Shown in pieces: positions 1 through 10,989 of a DNA stretch of 64,000 nt; positions within the stretch are counted from its first letter, which is position 1; each line of letters begins with the position of its first letter. The stretch spans positions 1-64,000 of the forward strand of contig QAOA01006933.1 of NCBI GenBank assembly GCA_003255065.1, written 5' to 3'. The notes under the pieces are model-generated. The model was not told the origin of the DNA. It saw only the letters and a program-made list of their open reading frames with translations, and made no database searches. The position numbers were made by a program, and so were the translations under genes. Source of the stretch: Cercis canadensis. Taxonomy: Eukaryota > Streptophyta > Magnoliopsida > Fabales > Fabaceae.

Positions 1-2470
1 ACAATTGATCAAAGGAAAATCAGAAATTGTAGTTTCGGTCTTGGTATCATACCTCATCTAATGAGTTTAAAATCAAAAGTAATTCATGACATAGGCAAGA
101 CAGCAAACAGCTACTTGTATTTCCAATAAACATCATGTCAAAAAACCTGTTCTGCATTGCACATTGATTGATAAAGTGCTTGGTAAAAAAATAAATATAG
201 TAAATCTGGTATGAGTATTTAAAATTTAGACATTGTAAGGCCAAGTATATAAGATTTTAAAATAGTAAATGATAATAGTTGGAATTTCAGAGAAGTTCAA
301 AGTTTCTTTTTTGGGTGTTTCATATTTTGAACAGCCCACCCCTTTTGGCTTTTAAAAAGCAATGGAAGAATCATCCTCAAGGGAAATATACCAAACACAA
401 ATGATGAACTTTTCTGTCAAAAAGCACTAGCACCAAAGCTACAACATTTTCAAATGGGACCTAAGGCCATCACTTATTTCCAAAATGCTTCTACAGGTTC
501 CATTTAAAGTTTCAAGAGCTCATAATGAACATCAACTGCATTGCTCACTTTGGCAATTCATCTCTATAATGTAGCAACCTCCCGGGTCCTTCTAGTTTTG
601 CTTACTTCTGATAGTTGACATATAATTGTGTAAAGGTGCATTATCATTCAACATGATAAGAAATCAATCAATCACAATTTGTCATGAAGAAAGAGCAGCT
701 AGTCAAAGGAGATCATTGTCCATAAACATCAAGCTCTCAGCCCCGATGTGTATCTCACCCATCCCCAATTACATTGCAATATATGTTATTTCCATCAGTA
801 CAAGATTTATTCTTCAATTCTCATGTACATAATACATGAAGAAAGAATAAATTTTTATAAGCTGTCACCTTGAAAAAGAACCAAATCATTTTAAGGCTAC
901 AACTATCAACCTGTCTTCCTAAAGCAGTAGGAAGAGAATAATGACGGTGATAGCAGACAGAGCATGGAACTTACCATTTACCAATAGATTATTGAAAATT
1001 AATGTCTACCCAGGACTAAGAGAGAGCATATATTAGCCAAAACTTATTCTTTCATCAGATTTTTCGCAAATTATATATTTGAATCACTGGGCTTATAGAA
1101 ATAAATGATGCAAGAATCTTGCCATTTTAAGAACATAATTAAAGGAACCATAGTGTGCGAAATATATATATATATATATATATATAAACTCAATACTGGT
1201 TGGTAAAGTATTCTATCTCTCCCGATTGGGCATAACCTACATTGTCTAGAATTAGAGCAATACATGGATTTACTATGTTGATTGAACTATTTTCAATTGC
1301 ATGCCACTATTAGCACAGATTTGGAAGCATCAATTGCACAAAGCAAGAAAGCAGTAAAGAATCCTTTTCCAAGATTAAGCAAATAATTTAGTGTTGCATT
1401 ATATTTTTCTGTCACCTTATAACTGGAAAGACAAGCCTACCCAAATGGAAAAAAAAATCTTTAATGCTCATTTTCCACAAAAAGAAAAATCTTTCGAGTC
1501 TTTTGAACCTAGTAAAAGTGAAAGTGGAAACAATTTCTACCATTTCAACATAAGCTTGCCCTCTTAAACAAAATAACAGCACCCCCCTTGTTCATTCTAT
1601 TTACAATATCCAGCATCAAAAGATATTTACAATATCCAACACCCTCCAACCAAAGACACCAAAGGCAGCATAAATTGTACACAGCTATAAAGCTTTTCCA
1701 ACTTTGCTCCCACCAATTTCTTTGAATCCAATTGACAGAAACTTCTCAGAGCTATGTGGGCACAATTAACCAAACACTACAAAAAGCTTAATTCAATTGT
1801 AGCCAGTTGCCAGACAATGCAAGAAAAGATTTGCAAGAGTAAAGGTACCTAAATCCATCTAACAATTAACAATGTAAAGCAAAAAGTCTAGCAGAGGATC
1901 AATAAGATTATACAGAAGCTACAGGTTACTCTAAGCTCATAAATGTCAGCATTAGATACTGCCACTGCCCTAGGACATTCAAACTTACTATCCAGAACTC
2001 ATTTGTGGGACAAGGTAGTGCCTAGCAGCTATATACATAATGAGGTATATAAAAATAAAGAATGAGAGTTTCATTACTCTACCAAAGAAAGCATAAGTTA
2101 GATGGTTCTAGTTTACCCGTAAATTTCATTTAGAAGGAAAGTTATGGTGGGAGCAATTGATAAGATTATAGACTTATAGTGGGGTATCATATGGAGCACT
2201 AAAACACAATTAACATGTTTGGGTTTGCTATACGTGGAATCATATAATAGTGAGAGAATAGGATAAATGAAGGTCCAATTCCAACCTCTCCAAAGCAAAA
2301 CGCAATTGTCACCGACTCACTGCATTCGGCATAGCCCAGCTGGTCCCTCACTCCACCAATCAGAAACCTCAATCTCTCCCAAAGCAACCAAACAAGAAAT
2401 AAATAAATAAACAAAAAAGAACAAGCTCCTTCTCCCTCCCTCTCTGGCAGTTGGAATTCCTATTTCCCAT
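1..2470. other. AT-rich intergenic DNA, no gene recognised
   Basis: Only short open frames occur here (60-70 codons), on both strands, with no recognisable domain, codon pattern or splice structure. A short TA microsatellite lies inside. An untranslated part of a neighbouring gene cannot be excluded. Confidence 0.5.
1162..1186. repeat. (AT)n microsatellite
   Basis: An uninterrupted run of about 12 AT dinucleotides in intergenic DNA, directly visible. Confidence 0.9.
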
Positions 2471-2688
2471 TTCAGTCAATACAAGCATTGATCTCACACA
2501 AAATGAGGCAAGTAAAGTGAAGAACCTGGGCAATAATACAATTTCTAGAATTCCCATTTCAATTTCCAAACAACAACTAAAATTATTTTCACATATTTCC
2601 AAAACCTACATTTCACTATATTTGCTTCAGTCAATGCAATCATTTATCTCACACAAAATGAGGCAAGTGAAGAACCTGGGCAATAATA
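2471..2688. repeat. Dispersed direct repeat pair of about 65 bp
   Basis: The segment 2471-2538 is repeated at 2626-2688. Both copies run from TTCAGTCAAT to CCTGGGCAATAATA and share an internal CTCACACAAAATGAGGCAAG. The second copy lacks 5 bp. About 87 bp of unrelated sequence separates them. This is a local duplication in non-coding DNA, with no coding content. Confidence 0.8.
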
Positions 2689-2699
2689 TGATTTCCGGC

Positions 2700-3230
2700 T
2701 AGGAGTTTTGATTCTCGACTTGATATAGTTGTAATTCTGCGATAAATGCAATTGAAGTGTATCTTCAGTGAATAGGCCAAAAGAAAGTTTAGAGTAAACA
2801 ACAGAATACGGAAAAGAAAAAAAAATTTGAGAATTGGAGGGTGGCAAACGGAAATGGAAGGATATATATAAAGGCAAATAAAGGAGCTCACAGGCAACAA
2901 TGAAATTAGAAGCGCTGTCGACCTTCTTGATACAGAAACTAAAACCTCCACGCGCTTTGAGGCTGAGTCACTGAGGGAGAATGATGGGGACAGAGCTGGG
3001 CGAGACAGAGACCGAGAGAAAGGGAAACAAATTTCTTAGGGATTTCTTAGACTGAGGGAGAGACAGAGACTGAGACTGAGACTGAGGGAGAGTGATGGGG
3101 GCGATGGAGGAGAGTGCTAAGGAGAGAAAGGGATTTGAGAACAGGAAAGGAGTTAGAGTCTCAGAGAATGAGAATGAGTAGTAGAGAAGTTTAGGGATTT
3201 CTGAAGGGAGGAGTCAAAGAATAACCTAAA
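2700..3230. other. Purine-rich non-coding stretch next to a CACTA end
   Basis: The plus strand is rich in GAGA/GACTGAGA repeats (around 3055-3095), so the minus strand resembles a CT-rich plant 5' leader. No convincing ORF follows on either strand. Because it adjoins CACTA subterminal repeats on their interior side, it may be the body of that transposon or captured host sequence. This is inference. Confidence 0.35.
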
Positions 3231-3552
3231 AAATTCCAACGGTATTATTATGGTAATTACTGTTGGAATTTCCGTTGGAGTCAACAAAAAAAAATCTAAA
3301 AAACTTTCCAACGGTATATACCGTTAGAACTTTCCATTGGAATTTTGCTAAACAGTATTTTTACACAATTTCAATGGTAATTCTGATGGAAAATTCCAAC
3401 AGTTTTTGTTTTCGTTGGAAATACCGTTAGAATTTTCTAAAAATTTCAACGGTATTTTTCCATTGGAATTACCGTTGGAATTTTTAGAAAATTCCAACGG
3501 AATTTTGTTCCGTTAGAATTTTCCGTTGGAAAATTGTCTTCTTCTTGTAGTG
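3231..3552 (-). mobile_element. Terminus of a CACTA (En/Spm-type) DNA transposon
   Basis: The segment ends in CTTCTTGTAGTG (3541-3552), the reverse complement of the CACTACAAGAAG terminus typical of plant CACTA elements. The 310 bp inside it are packed with short subterminal repeats in both orientations built on TTCCAACGG/CCGTTGGAA (near 3236, 3262-3277, 3306, 3412, 3446-3480, 3491-3535). Dense inverted subterminal repeats are the transposase-binding region in this superfamily. The body should extend leftwards. No matching left terminus with the same repeats is present in 1-3230, so the element is truncated or starts outside the window. No transposase ORF was seen. Confidence 0.75.
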
Positions 3553-3805
3553 GACGTGGAATTCATTGTGACCATGGTTGTGAAAGCGATGTTAACAATT
3601 TATCATTTAATCACAATTTTTCTTATTTTCTTCTTCTTTTTATTATTATTCATTTCTTATTTTTGCATATTCAACAGGGAAGTAATACATCATTGGTCGT
3701 GCAAAGAAAACTAAATTCAATCAAAAGCACTCTGCAAGAAGGACAATCGGGCTCAGATCAAGAACCGTTGATATCATGGAAGAAAATCAAGAGTAGTGTC
3801 GTAAT

Positions 3806-4551
3806 TTGGGGGCCGAGTTTGATGAATTGAAATCTCGTATGAACGAGATGATGAAGCTTCTCACTGAGAGTTTGAAGTCGAAGGCTGTAGCCGAGAGGCC
3901 AAGTAGTGTCAATATCCCTCAAATTTCTCATGTAACACCTCTATTGACATATTCATCGTTTGAGGCGAATCTTGCAATATCTGCTCCAATATGGGGAATG
4001 CCTCCACACTTGATGTCTTCTACAAAACTAATGCAGGGGTATGATTCCAATTCAACAATTCCTCCAACCACCCAACCAGCTGATGTTATGCGTGCCATCT
4101 TACAACCTTTCTCAGGCCCATTCTCTATACCTATGGAAGCTCCATTCAATCCAAATGAAAATCAAGGGGGCATCTATACATACACTCATCCAATTACTCA
4201 CCATGCTGCACAAGAAGCTTCAAGGGTATTTCCGTCGGGGAAGGATAAGGAAGAGTTAGAGAAAGAAAAGATGAGGGTAGAATCAATGGAGAAAAAGTAG
4301 GCGTTTCTAGAAGAGCAAATTAAGATGATGCAGGGATNTAGGTGTTTCTAGAAGAGCAAATTAAGATGATGCAGGGATCAAGGGCATATGGTCCAGTGAT
4401 GTTTCCTCTTAGTGTGACCGATCCTATGTACATGGTGAACACTTTGGAGGGTCATCAAGAGAAGAGTTGTTGGATCTGGCCTTGTGACGAGAAAGAACAA
4501 CTGATTAACTGGGAAATTGAACCATTGCCCGAGATTGTCTCATTTGAGTAA
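3806..4551 (+). pseudogene. Gag-like remnant of the Tat-like element
   Basis: A hydrophilic protein with an N-terminal coiled-coil-like segment (FDELKSRMNEMMKLL) and a Pro/Thr-rich middle, followed by a charged KEELEKEK tail. This resembles the N-terminal gag part of plant Tat-type polyproteins and lies immediately upstream of RT of the same element. Assignment rests on position and composition; no zinc knuckle was seen. An assembly join (N at 4338) lies inside. Confidence 0.5.
4298..4378. other. Assembly join at N 4338 with a 40-bp overlap on both sides
   Basis: Bases 4298-4337 and 4339-4378 are the same 40-bp sequence with one mismatch (TAGGCGTTTC versus TAGGTGTTTC), separated only by a single N. 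This is what is expected when two overlapping contig ends are scaffolded without being merged. The duplication is probably an artefact. Confidence 0.85.
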
Positions 4552-4820
4552 TAGTTATTTTTGTCATTATTTTTCTTATGACCGAGGTTCAAAGTCATTT
4601 AAATGTTTTTGCATTGGACTATATTTTATTTTGCATATTAATGAAGTATTTTAGTATGGAGTTTGAATTCAATTTTTTCTTATTCATTATCTTCCCAAGG
4701 ATTCCTCATTTTTTTCTCTTTCTTCACACTAATCTCCATTCAATTAACTCTTATTCAATTTTCTTTGAATTTTGTCCGAGGGGTCTTGACAATACGGATC
4801 TCTTATCCCAAGACCATGAT

Positions 4821-5341
4821 TCTATTTGTCCAATGATTGATTCTCATGTTGAATTTGATACAAATGAACACAATTTTGATGAGAATATAGAACTTTCTGA
4901 TAGATTTGCGAAGATGTTTGAATCGTATGAAAAAACAATAAGTCCCTACAATGAAGAAGTACAGATAACAAACTTGGACACTGAGAAAGAGAAGAGAGAA
5001 TTGAAATATGTATACTTATACTGTGCATAAACTGGCTCATGAATTGTTAATGGAGAAAAAGGGAAAAGAATGGGAGGCTCATGAATGGCCCATGTATTTT
5101 GTAAAGAAATGTATGGATACTTTTCTAAGTCCAAGGAAGTGGGAAAATATTCTATTTGTCCAATGATTGATTCTCATGTTGAATTTGATACAGATAAACA
5201 CAATTTTGATGAGAATATAGAACTTTCTGATAGATTTGCGAAGATGTTTGAATCGTATGAAAAAACAATAAGTCCCTACAATGAAGAAGTACAGATAACA
5301 AACTTGGACACTGAGAAAGAGAAGAGAGAATTAAAATATGT
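4821..5341 (+). repeat. 191-bp direct repeat inside the Tat-like element
   Basis: Segment 4821-5011 recurs at 5151-5341 with only a few differences. Both copies encode the acidic region leading into RT (PMIDSHVEFDT...ELSDRFAKMFESYE). The copies are 139 bp apart. The repeat lies within one element and could be a local duplication or a rearranged insertion. No N separates the copies, so it is not an obvious assembly join. Confidence 0.85.
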
Positions 5342-6395
5342 TGATAACCCAGAAAAAGAAGAAATTATTGTTTTATTCAAAGAGTACTTGGATATTTTTG
5401 CCTGGTCTTATCAAGACATGCCAGGTCTCGACCCCAGTATTGTATCTCACAAGATCTCATTGTATCCCGATTGCAAGCCGATCAAACAAAAGTTGAGACG
5501 GATGACGCCAGAAATATTTAGTAAAATAAAAGATGAAGTGATCAAGCAAATAGAGGCTGGTTTTTTAGAAGTCGCTACTTATCATGATTGGGTCGCCAAC
5601 ATAGTTCCAGTACTAAAGAATGATGGACGGGTAAGAATGTGCGTGGACTTTCGGGATCTGAACAGAGCCAGTCCTAAAGATGATTTTCCTTTGCCTCATA
5701 TAGATGTTTTGGTTGATAATACAGCCAAAAATCACCGATATTCATTCATAGATGGATACTCAGGATACAATCAAATTTCAATGGCTGAGGAGGACAAGGA
5801 GAAAACCACATTTATCACTCATTGGGGCACGTACTGTTATAGAGTAATGTCATTTGGTTTGAAAAATGCTAGAGCAACTTATCAAAGGGCTATGGTCACG
5901 CTATTTCATGATATGATGCATAAAGAGATTGAAGTTTATGTGGATGATATGGTGGTTAAGTCAAAAGAGGGGGAAAACCATGTGAACATTCTTCGAAAGC
6001 TATTTGAAAGATTAAGAAAGTACAAGTTGAGGTTAAATCCCTCCAAGTGCACTTTCGGTGCAACAACCGAAAAGTTGTTGGGTTTTATTGTTAGTAGAAA
6101 AGGGATTGAAGTGGATCCAGATAAAGCAAAAGCAATCCGAGAAATGCCACCTCTAAGGTCAGAAAGGGAAGTGCGTAGTTTCCTTGGAAGGCTCAATTAC
6201 ATAGCCAGATTCATCTCTAACCTCACCTATACTTGTGAGCTTATCTTCAAGCTCCTAAGGAAGCATAACCCGGGTGAGTGGAACGAGCAGTGCCAAGAAG
6301 CTTTTGACAAGGTCAAAGAATATTTGCTTAATCTTCCGGTGCTTGTGCCTCCAATCACGGGGAAACCTCTTATTTTGTACTTGATCGTGTTGTAA
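5085..6395 (+). pseudogene. Ty3/gypsy reverse transcriptase (Tat-like)
   Basis: The frame carries typical gypsy RT landmarks in order: CKPIKQKLRRMTPE before the fingers, WVANIVPVLKNDGRVRMCVD, DFRDLNRASPKDDFPLP, YSGYNQI, the catalytic YVDDMVVKS, and LGFIVSRKGIEVDP. The downstream REVRSFLGRLNYIARFI starts the RT-RNase H connection. These residues identify an RNA-dependent DNA polymerase of Ty3/gypsy type. The IVSHKISLYPDCKPIKQ context is what I associate with Tat/Ogre elements. RNase H follows directly. Confidence 0.9.
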
Positions 6396-6401
6396 GAATC
6401 G

Positions 6402-7073
6402 ATGAGAAGTGTGCTAGGGCAACACGATGAAAGAGGAAAGAAAGAGAGGGCGATTTATTACTTGAGCAAAAAGTTCACAGACTATGAGACAAGATATGCT
6501 CTCGTAAAGAAAACTTGTTGCGCTTTAGTTTGGGTGGCTACCAGGCTTCGACAGTACATGTTGTATCACACCACTTGGCTTATTTCTCGTATGGATCCAG
6601 TCAAATTTATCTTCAAAAAACTCTATCTCTTTGGGCGGTTAGCAAAATGGCAAATTGTCCTTTCAGAATATGACGTAGTGTACATGACAAAAAATGTAGT
6701 AAAAGGAAGTGTGATTGCTGATCACCTGGCCGAAAGCCCTATTGATGATTACCAACTCATGAGGTTCGAATTCCCTGATGAAGATATTTTTGCAATAGAA
6801 TAGGAGACTAAGATAGAAGAAACTCGGTGGAAGATGTACTTTGACATGACGGTCAATGTGTATGGAAAGGGGATAAGAGCTGTAATCGTATCGCCTAAAA
6901 AGAAGCAATTCCCGATAGCCATCAAATTAGGGTTTGATTGTACTAATAATGTAGCGGAGTATGAAGTTTGTGTGAAGGGTTTGCAAGCAGCATTGGATTT
7001 AAAAATTGACATTTTAGATATTTTCGGGGATTCTGCACTAATCATTTATGGCAAACTAAAGACCCAAAACTGA
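6402..7073 (+). pseudogene. Tandem RNase H domains of the Tat-like element
   Basis: The first part (6402-6803) has the ordinary gypsy RNase H features: AIYYLSKKFTDYETRY, CCALVWVATRLRQYM, and an ADHLAE ending. The second part (6834-7073) has MYFDMTVN, then NNVAEYEVCVKGLQAALDL and FGDSALII, matching the additional archaeal-type RNase H of Tat elements. Two RNase H domains in series are diagnostic for that clade. Confidence 0.8.
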
Positions 7074-7474
7074 TTCCATACCAGAAATATTTGATACAGT
7101 TGATTGAGAAATTCGAGGATATCACTTTTTCTCATTTAACTCGTGACAAAAATCAATTTGCTGATGTCTTGGAAACTTTAGCAGTGATGACCAAGCTTGA
7201 CTCTGGACTACTAGTGCAACCCATACAAGTGGAGCTAGGAGATGAACCTGCTTACTGTTCAAATGTAGAGGAAGAACCCGATGGCCGAGCTTGGTATCAT
7301 GATATCATGCAATACATCAAGTTCAAAGAGTATCCAACTGGTGCCAATGAAAATGACAAGAAGACTATTCGGCGTATGTCGCTAGGTTTCTTTTTGAGCG
7401 GAGAAGTCCTCTACAAAAGAAGTCATGATTGTGCACTTTTGTGATGTGTCGATGCAAAGGAAGCTAATAGTATT

Positions 7475-7900
7475 TTGAACGTTGTTCATGATGGAATATA
7501 TATGACTCATGCAAATGGGCACATGATGACTCGGAAAATTCTAAGAGCAGGGTATTATTGGATGACCATGGAAACAGATTGCATCAGTTACTCTAGAAAG
7601 TGTCACAAATGCCAAATTTATGCAGATCGTATCAAAGCTCCACCATTTCCTCTTCATAATATGGTCACACCTTGGCCGTTTGCTATGTGGGGAATCGATA
7701 TCATCAGACCAATTAATCCAAAGGCTTCCAATGGACATCGTTTTATCCTAGTGGCAATTGATTATTTTACAAAATGGGTAAAAGTTGCTTCTTATGTGAA
7801 AGTGACCCAAAAAGTGGTGGCCAAATTTCTAAAGACGAACATCATTTGTCGTTATGGACAACCTGAGAGGATCATCACGGATAATAGAAACTCAAAATAA
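7475..7900 (+). pseudogene. Integrase remnant of the Tat-like element
   Basis: It contains the HHCC zinc-binding region (H..H then CHKCQIYAD), followed by WPFAMWGIDIIRPI, FILVAIDYFTKWV and RIITDN, the D and D of the catalytic triad of a retroviral-type integrase core. The segment 7091-7444 between RNase H and integrase probably belongs to the same polyprotein linker. The element stops being recognisable at about 7900. Confidence 0.85.
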
Positions 7901-7985
7901 GGAATAAAGAAAGAGCAACATGGCTGGATTAATATACTAAAAAAATAAACACAGCAACCTACAAATCAAAGGAAAAGAGCATACC

Positions 7986-8319
7986 TTGTTACCTTTGGAG
8001 ATGGAGAAAATCTACAAAATAAGGAATACAAAGCAAAATGGATTCATAACCTACTAAACAATTTGAAATAGCAAACTTGAGAGCTTATTCAGATGGAGGA
8101 AAAATATAAGTTTGATAAAGGAAAATTTAAAATTGCACAAATATAAATTATATTGTTGCCTTTGGAGATGGAGAAAATCTACAAAATAAGGAATACAAGG
8201 CAAAATGGATTCATAACCTACTAAACAATTTGAAAGAGCAAACTTGAGAGCTTATTCAGATGGAGGAAAAATATAAGTTTGATAAAGGAAAATTTAAAAT
8301 TGCACAAATATAAATTATT
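7986..8319. repeat. Tandem duplication, 167 bp x 2
   Basis: 7986-8152 and 8153-8319 are nearly identical (both begin TTGTT.CCTTTGGAG and run through GATGGAGAAAATCTAC to ATATAAATTA). A third, diverged copy of part of it lies at about 9480-9600 (GAAGATGGAGAAAATCTAC...CCTACTAAACGATTT). The repeats lie within the Helitron-like region. No coding content. Confidence 0.85.
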
Positions 8320-8613
8320 TGTAACTACAAATATAATTAAAGTTAATTGATAGTATAGTTCTATTTGTTTGATTTGTCAAGCCAACTAAAGCATTTTTTT
8401 TAAAATTATGATGATTGTTTAGTAAGTAACAAAATAATAACTTTATGAAGCATAACCTACTTATTTGATTATTATTGTCAACATAGTTTTGCAACCTCCC
8501 AATTCAAATTGACACTTATAATCTCCTCACATACATTCATACATGCATGGGTAATACCTGGCCTTCTTGTTTTGTACTACCTTTTTCTTTTCTTGTATGT
8601 AGTTAATTTGATC

Positions 8614-8808
8614 TTTGCTGCATTTGTGGAGATATATTTATGTGGAGCTCAACTATGTTACAGCTGGAGCCCAACTATGTTACGTGTGGACCACCTTTAT
8701 AATATTTTATTTTGTTAGAATGGTTTTATTTTAGATAGGTCTTTTATCTCTCTCTCTCTCTTTGCTGCATTTGTGGAGATATCTTTCTGTGGAGACCAAC
8801 TATGTTAC
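8614..8808. repeat. Diverged direct repeat pair of about 47 bp
   Basis: TTTGCTGCATTTGTGGAGAT followed by a .TGTGGAG..CAACTATGTTA block occurs at about 8614-8660 and again at 8761-8808 with a few differences. A CT microsatellite (about 8748-8760) separates them. Confidence 0.7.
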
Positions 8809-8993
8809 CATTCGAACCAACTCTCAGAATTTCAAGCCAAGGAAAAAAAAAACATTCACTATAACTTTGGCATACAAAATAATAGAGTGCACATATATTC
8901 ATTTTTATTCTTTAAGGATGGTGAAACAATATAAAATACTGGCCCCTTGTGTAGACAATATAAAAAATAGGTTAAAGTCAAAATCAAAGGAGC

Positions 8994-9328
8994 AATCTTG
9001 ACTGCAGAAGAGATCCAAAAGCTGGTTACTTACTCTTACCCTTAACATCAATCTTGATTCAATATTAATGAGGCAACCCCCTCGAAAAATAAAAAGGAAT
9101 TATAGATGAAATACCATGAAAAGAAGTAAACAACAGTAAATAGATTAGTGATTAAAAAGTAATAAGAACACAATCCTGAAGATGGAAGATATGAAGTGTA
9201 ATAGAGAAAACAAAACAGAAACAACACATCATATGAAGAGGAAGACTTACTCTTACCGAAACAAAGGAGAAACCTTGACTGCAGAAGAGATCCAAAAGCT
9301 GGTTACTTACTCTTACCCTTCACACACA
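8994..9328. repeat. Direct repeat pair of about 50 bp
   Basis: CTTGACTGCAGAAGAGATCC and the following AAAAGCTGGTTACTTACTCT occur near 8996-9042 and again near 9273-9321, offset 277 bp. Together with the 167-bp tandem copies this shows the region was built by repeated local duplication. Confidence 0.75.
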
Positions 9329-9860
9329 ATCCAATCAAGCTATTGCAAGCTGAAAAAGAGGAAGCCCTCTAATTGCAATAAAATCTGAAGATCTGGTTGT
9401 TTTGATGGGGTTGAAATAGAAGCTTAAACTACAGATCAATATACTAAAAACAATATAAGAGATTAACTTACAAATCAAATGAAAAGAGCATACCTTATTG
9501 ACTGTGAAGATGGAGAAAATCTACAAAATAAGAGATACAAAGCAAAATGAATTCATAACCTACTAAACGATTTAAAAGCACAAACCTGAGAGATTATTCA
9601 GATGAAGGAAGACAGTTAGAATATTCGTAATGCAATGGAGGTGAGCCTCATATGGAGGGGAGTATATATAGAGGTTTATGGAGGCACAACCTCCAAACCC
9701 TAAATTTTGAAATATCATATTGACAAATCAACATTTATTGTTTAGCTAAAATTATGGAGTGCAATTGGAAATTATTATATTTTTTATTTTTTTATGTAAT
9801 TTTCGGTTATTATTTTAGGAGGAATGAATGTGAATATTAATGGCACACAATAATGGCTAC

Positions 9861-10113
9861 ATTGCCACATGGCAACATGTGGTGCATTCTTATAAAGGCT
9901 GAATTGCCACATGGCAACATGTGGTGCATAGGGGTTCTTCTTTTAAAATTATATAGATAGATATAGATATAGATAGATTGTGATTATTATTTTTTTAGTC
10001 AATTTTGGTTATTATAATTGTATTAAGTTGGCTTATTATATTTGGAGTAATTAATGTGAATATTAACGGCTTACAATAATGACTGGATTGCCACGTGGCG
10101 GCTTGTGGTGCAT
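9861..10113. repeat. Three copies of a palindromic GCCACATGGC box motif
   Basis: ATTGCCACATGGCAACATGT (continuing GGTGCAT) occurs at 9861 and 9903 (42-bp offset). A variant with GCCACGTGGC lies at 10087-10113. Each last copy is followed by GGGGTTCTT and an AT-rich TATAGATAGATA tail. These are probably the repeated subterminal parts of the Helitron-like ends. Confidence 0.7.
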
Positions 10114-10151
10114 TGGGGTTCTTTTTTTATAATTATATAGATATAGATATG

Positions 10152-10989
10152 ATAAAAATAAAATCAATTTAACACGAAATTATATCACAAAACATAATAC
10201 AATTTTATAAAAAAAAAATATAAATTCTATTGTTTAAGATTTTTTAGAATTAAGAATTGTAACATAGATTTAATATTTCTTATATAATATGTATTTTTTT
10301 AAAAAATTAAATATCTTTTATTTTATTAGGTTGAACTAGTGACCCTGGACCCTCTATGGTTCAATGCTTCATCTAGGTGGTACAACTATGATTGTGACTG
10401 TTGACATATTTATATTTACGTATGTAATAGGAGGTTGCCTTTAATTAGTATCAAACATTTGGCTTTGCTGAAATTTGAACTTTAAACTTGTAACTAGAAT
10501 TACTAAATTAGTTGTTGAATAGGTCTCATCATGTCTGAAATGTCAAATTAATCTCTCCCGTTTATTAGTGTCAATTTTGACAAATTTCAAACCAGCCATT
10601 TTGAAGTAAATTGCATAATGGTACTTAACTTTATTTTAATGATGATTTGAACTTTATTGTCATTTCATTCTTTTTCAGATTTGATGCTAAATTTTCAACA
10701 CAAATAGATTAAGTTCTTGCATTAACTTCTATGAGGGTGCAAGCAAAAGGGTAAAAAATATACATATGAACATATATTATAACTGGTCCAAGAATTTCTA
10801 AAAAGAATTAAGGTCCTAAATTCAAATCTACATATTCTTATATTCTTTGTTAAAAATCTAATTTTATTTATCTAATGATAAAAAAAAGAGTAAAAAAATG
10901 TAATTGAACCTATTAACAAAGTGAAAATTCAGCTGACAGTCTCATATATATTGAATGAAATAAAGATATTTTTTTAGCATGTTAGGATG
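10152..10989. other. AT-rich intergenic DNA, nothing recognised
   Basis: Long A/T runs with no ORF, structural repeat or transposon end that I can identify. It precedes the left LTR of the gypsy element. Confidence 0.5.

Larger units (their letters stand above)
3553..7900 (+). mobile_element. Decayed Ty3/gypsy element, Tat/Ogre-like
   Basis: Plus-strand remnants appear in gypsy order: a gag-like region (about 3806-4550), a protease-RT spacer, reverse transcriptase (about 5085-6395), RNase H (6402-6803), a second RNase H-like domain (6834-7073) and integrase (7475-7900). The extra RNase H after the ordinary one is a hallmark of the Tat clade. No LTRs, PBS or PPT were found. The left flank abuts the CACTA end and the right side stops within the integrase core, so the copy is incomplete at both ends. 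It is broken in several places (roughly eight) and looks old; with no LTR pair it cannot be dated. Tat/Ogre elements are known to splice out an intron upstream of RT, which may explain the T-rich stretch near 4560-4800. Confidence 0.85.
7905..10151 (-). mobile_element. Helitron-like element(s), minus strand, non-autonomous or truncated
   Basis: Read on the minus strand, the DNA begins near 10150 with TCTATATCTATATAATT, then an AAGAACCCCAATGCACCAC segment and a palindromic TGCCACGTGGCA-type box. A second similar start lies near 9979 (TCTATATCTATCTATATAATT). Such TC starts followed by a GCCACATGGC box resemble plant Helitron 5' ends. Further in, CTCTATATATACTCCCC (about 9662) looks like a TATA box with a leader. 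No Rep/helicase ORF and no CTRR hairpin end were found, so this is at most a 5' fragment or non-autonomous copy. Family assignment is tentative. Confidence 0.45.

Noticed and set aside
626-832. 68-codon plus-strand frame
   Set aside because: No domain, splice context or compositional signal; of the length expected by chance in AT-rich DNA.
1777-1790. CACTACAAAAAG as a possible left CACTA terminus
   Set aside because: No TTCCAACGG-type subterminal repeats follow, and the flanking 3 bp do not match the GAC after the right terminus.
2649-2951. 100-codon minus-strand hydrophobic frame
   Set aside because: Low-complexity hydrophobic translation of CT-rich DNA, overlapping other frames and a direct repeat; no family resemblance.
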